Positions 8,340-16,548 of a stretch of 64,000 nucleotides of DNA are shown piece by piece (within the stretch, counting starts at the first letter, position 1; each line of letters starts with the position of its first letter). This DNA comes from Thalassospira sp. HJ (GTDB lineage: Bacteria; Pseudomonadota; Alphaproteobacteria; Rhodospirillales; Thalassospiraceae). The notes beneath the pieces are model-generated. The model made no database searches and was not told the DNA's origin. It was given only the letters and a program-made list of their open reading frames with translations. Position numbers and translations under genes: made by a program. The stretch lies in NCBI RefSeq assembly GCF_000948415.1, contig NZ_JYII01000010.1:558001-622000 (forward strand). The letters run 5' to 3'.

Positions 8340-9377
8340 TTAATATGGGCGCGAAATGCAGAACTCGACGGCCTCAACCATCGCATCCTTAATCGCGCCA
8401 TCATCAAAGCGTGACAGTGTATCGATGGCCATTTGCCCGAATTCGCGTGCACGATCCATCGATGCATCAAGCGCATCATATTTGCGGATCAGTTCCTGTG
8501 CCCGATCCAGATCGCCCTCCTGGAAGTCCTGATCTTCCATGCAGCGGCGCCAGAAAGCCTTTTCGTCTTCGTCACCATTGGCATAGGCAATGATCACCGG
8601 AAGCGTCACCTTGCCATCGCGGAAGTCATCGCCAACCGTTTTGCCAAGGGTCGCCTGATGGGCGGAGTAATCCAGAACATCGTCAATCAGCTGGAAGGCC
8701 GTGCCAAGATAGATGCCGTAAAGGCGAAGCGCTTCTTCATCCTCGGCCGAACGTTCGGCAATCACCGCACCAATCTGCGATGCTGCGCCAAACAGGGCTG
8801 CGGTTTTGGCAGTGATCACTTCGAGATAGGCCTCTTCGGTGGTGCCCATGTCATTGGCGGTCGACAGCTGCAGGACTTCGCCCTCGGCGATGACGGCAGA
8901 TGCCTGTGCCAGAATATCAAGAACGCGCAGCGACCCGGTTTTGACCATGACGACAAAGGCGCGCGCAAACAGGAAGTCGCCGACCAGAACGCTGGCTTCG
9001 TTGCCAAACAGGGCGTTGGCCGATGCCTGACCCCGGCGCAGCTGGCTTTCATCAACCACGTCATCATGCAGAAGGGTGGCTGTGTGAATGAACTCGACAC
9101 AGGCTGCAAGATCAACGGCATGCGGGCCATCGCCATAACCACAAAGCCGCGCAGATGCCAATGTCAGCATCGGGCGCATGCGTTTGCCGCCAGCAGCGAC
9201 AAGGTGCGTTGCCAATTGCGGAATCAGGGCGACTTCGCTGTGCATGTTGTCGATGATCACCTGATTGACGCGCTTCATGTCGCCGTCGACGAGGTTGACC
9301 AGTGAATCAAGGCTCGGCTGAGTCTTTGGCTGCGGTGCGGTATTGGTCACGCTGTATTCCGACTTCTCAAATGGCAT
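8340..9377 (-). CDS. ispB: Long-chain polyprenyl diphosphate synthase (octa/decaprenyl)
   Basis: A trans-isoprenyl diphosphate synthase of 345 residues that condenses isopentenyl diphosphate units onto an allylic primer to make the ubiquinone side chain. Both Asp-rich Mg-binding motifs are present: LLHDDVVDE (first) and QLIDDVLDY (second), with GGKRMRPML near the N-terminus and FRDGKVTLPVI after the second motif. Alphaproteobacteria mostly use ubiquinone-10, so the decaprenyl product is likely, though chain length cannot be read with certainty. I chose the MPFEKSEY start at 9377. The open frame runs 26 codons further upstream without conserved sequence. Confidence 0.92.
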   Translation of the reverse strand: MPFEKSEYSVTNTAPQPKTQPSLDSLVNLVDGDMKRVNQVIIDNMHSEVALIPQLATHLVAAGGKRMRPMLTLASARLCGYGDGPHAVDLAACVEFIHTATLLHDDVVDESQLRRGQASANALFGNEASVLVGDFLFARAFVVMVKTGSLRVLDILAQASAVIAEGEVLQLSTANDMGTTEEAYLEVITAKTAALFGAASQIGAVIAERSAEDEEALRLYGIYLGTAFQLIDDVLDYSAHQATLGKTVGDDFRDGKVTLPVIIAYANGDEDEKAFWRRCMEDQDFQEGDLDRAQELIRKYDALDASMDRAREFGQMAIDTLSRFDDGAIKDAMVEAVEFCISRPY

Positions 9378-9630
9378 CTTCGCTGCCTGCTTGGGCGAAG
9401 ACTGCAAATAACAGCAGGCGGCCTCAACATAGATAGGCCAAGCTGTTGTGGTCAAGTGGACAAATGCGGTTCCAGTCCTGCTTTAACCTCAGATAATTCA
9501 GGGTTTCTTGCAAAGGATTTTGTAAACCACAACTGCAAACCCCTACATTATAGAGATATTATTGTTTTTTGGATTTCTTCAAAGTTCAAAACGTATGACA
9601 AGCCTGATCACAGTTTGAAGGAAAATGCCG

Positions 9631-9888
9631 ATGATCGAACTATTTCGCAGTAACGATCCGATCGAACTGAGCTGGGCACAGGCTGTTTTGGCCGATGAAG
9701 GCATCGACAGTCATATCTTTGACTATCATGCCAGCATCATCGAAGGATCCATCGGGGCGCTGCCACGGCGATTGATGGTCGATGGCGAAGAGGAAAGTCG
9801 CGCGAAATACGTTCTTGATGTTGCCAGACGCGAGCTTGATGCGCATAACGCCAAAAGTGATGGTTCGGACGCCGTGGCGTCCGAATAA
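9631..9888 (+). CDS. DUF2007 family small protein
   Basis: An 85-residue protein of the DUF2007 family (putative signal-transducing protein), with the typical beginning MIELFRSNDPIELSWAQAVL, a Gly/Ala segment and the PRRLMV strand. Its molecular role is unknown. The ATG at 9631 has AAGGA eight bases upstream, better spaced than the ATG two codons earlier. It is followed 38 bases later by the TrmN6-like gene and is probably co-transcribed with it. It is divergent from ispB, an arrangement I believe is common in Rhodospirillales. Confidence 0.85.
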   Translation: MIELFRSNDPIELSWAQAVLADEGIDSHIFDYHASIIEGSIGALPRRLMVDGEEESRAKYVLDVARRELDAHNAKSDGSDAVASE

Positions 9889-9926
9889 CATTGCAAACAA
9901 CTCGGAACGACAGATCAGGACCATTG

Positions 9927-10709
9927 ATGGTGAGTGCAGCCACAGGCATTGAAGTGCCCGATTTCCCCGAAGAGCGGATCAGTCATGATTACCTTCTTGG
10001 CGGATCGGTTGTGCTCAAGCAACCCGTCGACGGATACCGGGCGGCGGTCGATGCCGTGTTGCTGGCCGCATCGGTTTCGATCAATTCCCGTCGTGATGAA
10101 AAGATCCTTGATGTCGGGGCCGCTGTTGGCAGTGCCGGGCTGTGTGTTGCCCGGCGTCTTGAAACGGCGAAGGTCACGGGTGTTGAGCTGCAAGATGATC
10201 TCTATGCGCTGTTTTGTCGCAATGTGATGGAAAATGATTTCGCCGGGCGGGTCACGCCGATCCACGGTGATATCAATGGTGGTCGCTTGCCGCTGGTCGC
10301 TGAAAGCTTTGATCAGGTGATTTCCAACCCGCCTTATTATGCCGGTGGCACGCGCCCGAGTAATGAAAGCCGTGCGAAGGCCCATCAGGAAGGCACCGCC
10401 GACCTTAAGGACTGGATTGCCTTTTGCCTTAAGATGGTCCGGCAAAAGGGGCGCATCACGCTGGTGCATCGCGCGGATCATCTGGACCGGATCATTGGGC
10501 TTTTGCATGGGCGCGCCGGAGATATGACGGTCTATCCGATCTGGAGCAAAGAAAGTTCCCAAACGCCTTTGCGCGTTATCGTATCGTGCCGCAAAGGCGT
10601 TTCATCGCCACTCAAACTTCGTCGCGGAATTGTTTTGCATGATGAAGTCGGAGATTTTTTACCGCAGGTCCAAGAGGTTCTGCGAAATTCGCAGCCACTG
10701 ATGCTTTAA
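9927..10709 (+). CDS. TrmN6/YfiC-like tRNA1(Val) adenine-N6 methyltransferase
   Basis: A 260-residue class I SAM-dependent methyltransferase. The SAM-binding motif is ILDVGAAVGSAGLCVARR, with the acidic residue in VTGVELQ. The catalytic NPPY motif for N6-adenine methylation appears as ISNPPYYAGG. The family methylates A37 of tRNA-Val. The alphaproteobacterial members are less well studied, so the exact substrate is inferred. ATG at 9927 with AGGA six bases upstream is preferred over the TTG at 9891. Codon use is like the neighbours. Confidence 0.85.
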   Translation: MVSAATGIEVPDFPEERISHDYLLGGSVVLKQPVDGYRAAVDAVLLAASVSINSRRDEKILDVGAAVGSAGLCVARRLETAKVTGVELQDDLYALFCRNVMENDFAGRVTPIHGDINGGRLPLVAESFDQVISNPPYYAGGTRPSNESRAKAHQEGTADLKDWIAFCLKMVRQKGRITLVHRADHLDRIIGLLHGRAGDMTVYPIWSKESSQTPLRVIVSCRKGVSSPLKLRRGIVLHDEVGDFLPQVQEVLRNSQPLML

Positions 10710-11134
10710 CGTTATTGTTTGTCTTATCAAACGATTGGAGCTCTTAACACGTGTGGTTGGCAGTTGCGCTGAACATTCACTTATGAGCTGTGCCTTTGGG
10801 GACTTGCAGCGATCTGATGCCCAGAATGAAAAGATTGGCTTTCCCAAGGCATCCTGTTTTTCCAAGAGAACAACTCGAATCGAATTATAGTTTAACCTGT
10901 GTTTGATTTGGAGGATTAACCCAGGATTGATTGTGCGAGGGAATTAGACTGCTTTTCAGCTCATTTTTGTAATATTCATATGATTATATTAGGTTTTCAA
11001 ATTTTTCATTTGACGTGATAACTGTTTTCATTTGCAAACTTCCAATGTCGGGTGACTCTCTTCTTTACAGCGCTTCTATTTTGAGTTGGGAGCGTAGAGG
11101 GGGGCATTAAGTGTAACGAGCATTGGGGGAAGAG
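10710..11134. other. AT-rich intergenic region upstream of the chemoreceptor
   Basis: About 425 bases, clearly AT-richer than flanking genes and without a credible open frame. A small inverted repeat (GTTTG/CAAAC, near 10718-10733) follows the methyltransferase stop but is weak. The mcp promoter should be here. Confidence 0.5.
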
Positions 11135-12817
11135 ATGAACACAAACATCCAGATATCACAGAAGCTTATGGTTTCATTTGCTGCTGTGATGGTTTTGGGC
11201 CTTTTTCTGGGCTTTTTTGCTGTTCATAAAAAGAGACAGATCAACGATGTGGCGACGGCAATCGAGACCAAGTGGATTCCAGCGATTACAACGTCTGCAG
11301 CAATAAATGACAAGTTCAGTGCGCTTCGTATTGGGTCATTGGAGTACGTTAGTGCAACCGAAGAGGCCACTTTAGATACACTAAAATCAGACATTCAGGG
11401 TGACATTGCCGCTCTTGAAGAGATGTCACGAGATTATCGGGAGTACGCGACCTTCCCCGAAATTGCAGATATCTGGGAACGCGCACATGAACTTTTGACG
11501 CAACACAATAATCAACTATTGAGTGTGGTGTTGGAGCGGGACAAAGGAAATGACAGCCAATATCGGTCTATTATCGTCAATGAGCTAGGTGCTCTAAATG
11601 GCCAGGCTAGATCGTTGCTGGATGAGCTGGTTGCCGTCAATGCGAGGATGGGGGCTGAGGAATCTCAGCGAGGATATCTCGAATACATTTCCGCTCGAAA
11701 TACCACCTTGGTAGTTACGGCTATTGTGTTTTTGCTCAATATATTCCTTGCCTACTATTTATCCGGAACAATTTCGAAGCCCATAAAAGAAATTACCGCT
11801 GTTATGCGAACACTTGCCAGTGGGGACAAGAGCGTCGAGGTTCCCGGTGAGCAGCGTGCTGATGAAATCGGGTTTATGGCAAAAGCGGTCACCGTATTTA
11901 AAGAAAGCATGATCCAAGCGGATGAATTGGCAGCGCAACGCGAACAGCGTCAGGCCGAGCAACTGAAGCGGGCAGAACGTGTCGACAGCCTGTCCAAGCA
12001 ATTTGACAAAGATGCGGCCTCGTCTCTTGAGGGCGTCCGGAGCGCTTCAGTATCTATGCAAGAAGGGTCCGAAAAGCTCTTGATAGCAGTTGATCATGCG
12101 GAAAGACGATCTGGAGAAGTCACCACAGCGGTGCAGCAAGCTTCATCCAATGTTCAAACAGTCGCCTTTTCGGCTGAGGAATTATCGGTTTCAATTTCCC
12201 AGATCACGAGTGATGTTTCAGAGGCAACGAGGGTTTCTGGCGAGGCTGTGTCGCAGGCCGCACGCACGGGAAAAGTCATCGAGAATTTACAAGGTGCTGC
12301 GGGAAGAATTGGCGAAATCGTCGAGCTTATCAGCGACATTGCCGGACAAACAAATTTACTTGCGCTCAATGCGACAATTGAGGCTGCACGCGCGGGTGCG
12401 GCAGGTAAGGGATTTGCTGTTGTTGCCGCGGAGGTCAAAAATCTGGCAGATCAAACGGCCCGGGCGACGGAAGAAATTGCTGCACAGATTAATGGCACCC
12501 GTCAGGCAACAGATGATGCGGTGTCCGCAATTTCAGAAATTTCAACGACGATTGAGCGCGTTAATGAAATTGCCGCAAATATTTCGGTTGCAGTTGATCA
12601 ACAAAAATCCGCAACCGAAGAAATCGCGCAAAACATTGATCAGGTTGCTGTCGGTACAGAGGATGTAACGTCCAACATGAAAGACGTCTCAGCTGCCGTT
12701 CTTTCGTCTGGGGATGTTGCACGAGACGTTCAGGACGCCTCAACTCTTATGTCTGAAGAGGCGGAAAAAATGAGGAAGTTGATAACAGCGTTCCTCAAAG
12801 AGGTTCGCGCAGCATAG
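11135..12817 (+). CDS. Methyl-accepting chemotaxis protein
   Basis: A 560-residue transmembrane chemoreceptor. Order: first membrane helix (about 11-29), a periplasmic sensing region of about 160 residues predicted as a four-helix bundle (4HB_MCP-like), second membrane helix (about 197-217), HAMP domain (about 218-270), then the cytoplasmic signalling bundle with the conserved tip [18 protein letters not shown] and [11 protein letters not shown]. No C-terminal CheR-binding pentapeptide is seen. Ligand unknown. The ATG at 11135 sits close behind a GGGGGAAG site. No che genes are adjacent, so it works with a distant array. Codon use is AT-richer than its neighbours. Confidence 0.92.
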   Translation: MNTNIQISQKLMVSFAAVMVLGLFLGFFAVHKKRQINDVATAIETKWIPAITTSAAINDKFSALRIGSLEYVSATEEATLDTLKSDIQGDIAALEEMSRDYREYATFPEIADIWERAHELLTQHNNQLLSVVLERDKGNDSQYRSIIVNELGALNGQARSLLDELVAVNARMGAEESQRGYLEYISARNTTLVVTAIVFLLNIFLAYYLSGTISKPIKEITAVMRTLASGDKSVEVPGEQRADEIGFMAKAVTVFKESMIQADELAAQREQRQAEQLKRAERVDSLSKQFDKDAASSLEGVRSASVSMQEGSEKLLIAVDHAERRSGEVTTAVQQASSNVQTVAFSAEELSVSISQITSDVSEATRVSGEAVSQAARTGKVIENLQGAAGRIGEIVELISDIAGQTNLLALNATIEAARAGAAGKGFAVVAAEVKNLADQTARATEEIAAQINGTRQATDDAVSAISEISTTIERVNEIAANISVAVDQQKSATEEIAQNIDQVAVGTEDVTSNMKDVSAAVLSSGDVARDVQDASTLMSEEAEKMRKLITAFLKEVRAA

Positions 12818-12845
12818 AAGCCCGACGTTAATCTTGAACCAGCTT

Positions 12846-12899
12846 CCCCCCACACAAACCTCTTTTCCCGCGCCTTGGCTGCAGGGGTTCTGTGGGGGG
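12846..12899 (+). other. Imperfect hairpin after the chemoreceptor gene
   Basis: CCCCCCACA (12846-12854) pairs with TGTGGGGGG (12891-12899), enclosing about 36 bases that can pair partly. No T run follows, so I do not call it a terminator with confidence, but its place just after mcp is suggestive. Confidence 0.35.
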
Positions 12900-13035
12900 C
12901 GAGGCTGATATGAGGCTCATCTCGTTATTGCTATTTGAATGCTTTACGACACAGCTTGCTTATATTCAGCGCACGTGGAATTAATAGGGGCTGATCCAGC
13001 TTCGTTTCCCAGACCTCTGCTCCGGAAAGTAAATC

Positions 13036-13266
13036 TTGCTAAGTTTTTCGAAAATCATCTTTACCGCTTTGGTCTTCGTTGTCGTCTGGCAGGGCTTCAA
13101 GCTGTTTAACCGCAGCAAGCAGGTCGCAGCCGACGAGCAGCCAAAGCAAACCAAAGACCAAAGCAAAACCAGCAAAAAAGCAAATCCGGTTGCGCATGAG
13201 TTGGAAAAATGCCCGGATTGCGGCGTTTATCATGCCGAAGGCAACGCCCATCGCTGCGACGATTGA
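13036..13266 (+). CDS. Small membrane-anchored zinc-ribbon-like protein
   Basis: A 76-residue protein with one N-terminal membrane helix (about 4-19), a Lys/Gln-rich linker, and a C-terminal CPDCGVYH...HRCDD segment whose CxxC plus later Cys and His could bind zinc. It resembles the small CxxCG proteins (PP0621-like) of proteobacteria. TTG start at 13036 behind GGAAAG. It lies 250 bases upstream of glyQ on the same strand. Function unknown. Confidence 0.65.
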   Translation: MLSFSKIIFTALVFVVVWQGFKLFNRSKQVAADEQPKQTKDQSKTSKKANPVAHELEKCPDCGVYHAEGNAHRCDD

Positions 13267-13515
13267 TCAGGGCTTTGCCGCGCAGGTCCCGCTGATCAGC
13301 CATTTACGACTTTGGATGTAAGTCGCCTTATTTCCCTTGGAATCCATCCGCGGATCGAAGATGTATGTCGCTGCAATGCGGCATAACAAAGTGCGGGCAG
13401 ATACAAGGGTTGCAGATTCAGCGCATCTCAGGGGTTTTGCCTTCTTGACCAAGTGGGGGCAGGGCGGTAGCTTGCCGCCATAAATTTACAGAAACAGTAA
13501 CAGAGAGTTCGCGCC

Positions 13516-14406
13516 ATGGCGCTCGACGGGTCGCAACGTCCCCCTTCATTCCAGGAAATCATTCTTCGACTGCAAAGCTATTGGGCCGATCAGGGTTGTG
13601 TCATCCTGCAGCCTTATGACTTGGAAGTCGGTGCCGGTACCTTCCACACCGCGACAACCTTGCGCGCGCTGGGTCCGGAAACCTGGAATGCAGCCTATGT
13701 GCAGCCGTCCCGTCGCCCGACCGATGGTCGTTATGGCGAAAACCCCAACCGTCTACAGCACTATTACCAGTTCCAGGTTCTGATGAAGCCGTCACCGGCC
13801 AATTCACAGGATCTGTATCTTGGCTCGCTGAAGCATCTGGGCATTGACCCGATGGCCCATGACATCCGCTTTGTCGAGGATGACTGGGAAAGCCCGACGC
13901 TGGGCGCCTGGGGCCTTGGCTGGGAAGTGTGGCTTGATGGTATGGAAGTCACTCAGTTCACCTATTTCCAGCAGGTTGGTGGTTTTGAATGCAACCCGGT
14001 TCCGGTCGAGCTGACCTATGGTCTGGAACGTCTGGCGATGTACATTCAGGGTGTCGAGAACGTTTACGATCTTGATTACAACGGCGCTGGCGTAAGTTAC
14101 GGCGACGTGTTCCTGCAGAACGAACGCGAACAGTCGACTTATAACTTTGAAGTCGCGAACACCGACATGCTGTTCCAGCACTTCAAGGATGCGCAGGCCG
14201 AATGTGCGGTGAATATCGAACGCGGTCTGGCGCTGCCGGCTTATGAGCAGGCCATGAAGGCATCCCATCTGTTTAACCTCCTTGATGCGCGCGGTGTGAT
14301 TTCCGTGACCGAACGTGCGGCCTATATCGGCCGTGTTCGTGACATGTCGAAATCCTGCTGCGAAGCGTGGCTGCGGTCGCGTGGCCATCTGAACGAGGAG
14401 GCTTAA
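13516..14406 (+). CDS. glyQ: Glycyl-tRNA synthetase alpha subunit
   Basis: The 296-residue catalytic subunit of the alpha2beta2 bacterial glycyl-tRNA synthetase, which activates glycine with ATP and charges tRNA-Gly. The class II core is seen in the family-typical opening [34 protein letters not shown] and [12 protein letters not shown]. Length is normal. It stops four bases before glyS, so the two subunits are translated together. Confidence 0.98.
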   Translation: MALDGSQRPPSFQEIILRLQSYWADQGCVILQPYDLEVGAGTFHTATTLRALGPETWNAAYVQPSRRPTDGRYGENPNRLQHYYQFQVLMKPSPANSQDLYLGSLKHLGIDPMAHDIRFVEDDWESPTLGAWGLGWEVWLDGMEVTQFTYFQQVGGFECNPVPVELTYGLERLAMYIQGVENVYDLDYNGAGVSYGDVFLQNEREQSTYNFEVANTDMLFQHFKDAQAECAVNIERGLALPAYEQAMKASHLFNLLDARGVISVTERAAYIGRVRDMSKSCCEAWLRSRGHLNEEA

Positions 14407-14409
14407 GTC

Positions 14410-16473
14410 ATGGCCGAATTGCTGCTTGAACTGTTTTCCGAAGAAATCCCGGCCCGCATGCAGGCGCGTGCTGCTGAAGACCTGTCCAAACTGGTCACCG
14501 ATGGCCTGAAGGCCGCCGACCTTGGCTTTGATAAGGTGGAAGCGCTGGTCACCCCGCGTCGTCTGACTTTGATTGTTGATGGTCTGCCGGAAAAACAGCC
14601 TGACTTGCGCGAAGAGCGCCGTGGTCCGCGTGCCGATGCCCCGGAAAAGGCTATCAATGGCTTCCTGACCGGCAATGGTGTCACCCTTGATCAGTGCGAA
14701 AAGCGCGAAACGCCAAAGGGCGTCTTCCTGTTTGCGATTGTCGAACAGAAAGGCCGCGCGGCATCGGATGTCATCAAGGACATCATTGAAGATGCGATGA
14801 ACAAGCTGCCCTGGCCGAAATCGATGCGCTGGGCAGATCAGAAAATTCGCTGGGTGCGTCAGCTTGACCGCATTCTGTGCCTGTTCGATGGCAAGGTTAT
14901 TCCGGTCACATATGGCCCGGTCACTGCGGGCGATACCACCCGTGGGCATCGTTTCATGGCCCCGGCAGAATTCAGTGTCACGAATGCCGCCGACTACAAG
15001 GAAAAGATGCTTGCCGCCAAGGTTATGCTTGATCGCGAACAGCGCAAACAAGTCATCCTTGACGGTGCCAAGAAACTTGCCGCGTCCGAGGGCTTTGAAC
15101 TTCTTGAAGACAACGGACTTCTTGAAGAAGTTTGCGGTCTGGTGGAATGGCCGGTGCCGGTCATGGGTAAGGTTGATGACCAGTTCATGGACATCCCGCG
15201 CGAGGTTCTTGAAACCTCGATGCGTGAACATCAGAAATATTTTGTGGTCGAAGACAAGGCCGGCAAGCTTGCCGCGCGCTTCATCACGGTTTCGAACATG
15301 ATCACCGCCGACAACAACGCCAAGATCATCGCCGGGAACGAGCGTGTTCTGCGTGCGCGTCTGCATGATGCCAAGTTCTTCTGGGATCAGGACCGGAAAG
15401 TGACGCTGCAATCGCGTCTGCCGAAGCTTGATAACATTGTCTTCCACGCCAAACTTGGCTCGCTGGCAGAGCGGGTTCTGCGCCTGCGCGGTCTGGCGCG
15501 TGAAGTCTCTGCCGATATTGATGGTTGTGATACCAAACTGGCCGACCGCGCAGCAGAAATCGGCAAGGCCGATCTGGTGTCGCAGATGGTGTTTGAATTC
15601 ACCGAACTTCAGGGGCTGATGGGTAAATACTACGCCGAGAATGACGGCGAAGCCCCGGAAGTCGCCAATGCAATTGCCGAGCATTATGCACCGGCCGGCC
15701 CGTCGGACATGTGCCCGACCGCCCCGGTTTCGGTTGCCCTCGCTCTGGCTGAGAAACTTGATACCCTTGCCGGGTTCTTTGCGATTGATGAAAAGCCGAC
15801 CGGTTCAAAAGACCCGTTTGCTTTGCGTCGTGCGGCACTGGGTGTCATTCGTCTGGTTCTGGAAAACGGTTTGCGTTTGCCGCTGCGGCGCATCTTTGCT
15901 TTCGCGGTTTCCCAGTACCCGGCAACCATTCGTCGTGATGAGGCGGTTGAAGACCTTCTGGCCTTCTTTGCAGACCGTCTCAAAGTCCATCTACGTGAAC
16001 AGGGTGTGCGCCATGATCTGGTGTCGGCCGTGTTTGCACTTGATGGCGAGGACGATCTTGTCCGCCTGTTGGCCCGTGTTGAAGCGCTTTCCGATTTTGT
16101 CTCCGGTGAAAGCGGCGTCAACCTTATGGCCGGATACAAGCGTGCGTCCAACATCCTGCGCATCGAAGAGAAAAAGGACGATATGTCCTATGACGCGGAC
16201 GTTTCCGCGGATCTTCTGAGCCTGGAAGAAGAACGCAAACTGTATGAGGCGCTCATTGATGTCCGGCACAAGGCCTTGCCACTTCTGCGTGACGAGGATT
16301 ATGCCGCGGCTATGACCGAATTTGCGCGGTTGCGTGAACCGGTCGATACATTCTTCGAAAAGGTTACGGTCAATAGCGACAATGCTGATGAACGTGCCAA
16401 CCGCTTGAAGCTGTTGGCACAAATTCGCACGGCATTGCACGATATTGCCGACTTCTCGAAGATCGAATCATAA
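14410..16473 (+). CDS. glyS: Glycyl-tRNA synthetase beta subunit
   Basis: The 687-residue beta subunit, which recognises tRNA and completes the alpha2beta2 enzyme. It starts MAELLLELFSEEIPARM, the conserved beginning of the family, and shows the HD-like and C-terminal anticodon-binding regions (for example LTDQCEKRETPKGVF early and GSKDPFALRRAALG near 460). Length is normal. It follows glyQ directly. A pair of mutually exclusive hairpins lies between it and ppdK. Confidence 0.97.
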   Translation: MAELLLELFSEEIPARMQARAAEDLSKLVTDGLKAADLGFDKVEALVTPRRLTLIVDGLPEKQPDLREERRGPRADAPEKAINGFLTGNGVTLDQCEKRETPKGVFLFAIVEQKGRAASDVIKDIIEDAMNKLPWPKSMRWADQKIRWVRQLDRILCLFDGKVIPVTYGPVTAGDTTRGHRFMAPAEFSVTNAADYKEKMLAAKVMLDREQRKQVILDGAKKLAASEGFELLEDNGLLEEVCGLVEWPVPVMGKVDDQFMDIPREVLETSMREHQKYFVVEDKAGKLAARFITVSNMITADNNAKIIAGNERVLRARLHDAKFFWDQDRKVTLQSRLPKLDNIVFHAKLGSLAERVLRLRGLAREVSADIDGCDTKLADRAAEIGKADLVSQMVFEFTELQGLMGKYYAENDGEAPEVANAIAEHYAPAGPSDMCPTAPVSVALALAEKLDTLAGFFAIDEKPTGSKDPFALRRAALGVIRLVLENGLRLPLRRIFAFAVSQYPATIRRDEAVEDLLAFFADRLKVHLREQGVRHDLVSAVFALDGEDDLVRLLARVEALSDFVSGESGVNLMAGYKRASNILRIEEKKDDMSYDADVSADLLSLEEERKLYEALIDVRHKALPLLRDEDYAAAMTEFARLREPVDTFFEKVTVNSDNADERANRLKLLAQIRTALHDIADFSKIES

Positions 16474-16490
16474 ATACGGTCAAGGTTGCG

Positions 16491-16526
16491 GGGCTTTCCC
16501 CATCCGGGGAGGCCCATCGGGGCCTC
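16491..16526 (+). promoter_or_regulatory. Two mutually exclusive stem-loops in the ppdK leader
   Basis: Stem A pairs 16491-16501 with 16506-16515 (10 bp with one G-U and one bulge). Stem B pairs 16509-16515 with 16520-16526 (7 bp perfect, 4-base loop). They share 16509-16515, so only one can form. Stem B ends 22 bases before the ppdK start. There is no T run, so effects on translation or RNA stability are more likely than termination. Confidence 0.4.
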
Positions 16527-16548
16527 GACCAGATGAGGAAAAGGCAAG

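Noticed and set aside
13804..15684. 626-codon open frame on the minus strand opposite glyQ-glyS
   Set aside because: It is a shadow of GC-rich coding DNA: the plus strand encodes complete, recognisable GlyQ and GlyS and the minus product has no family features.
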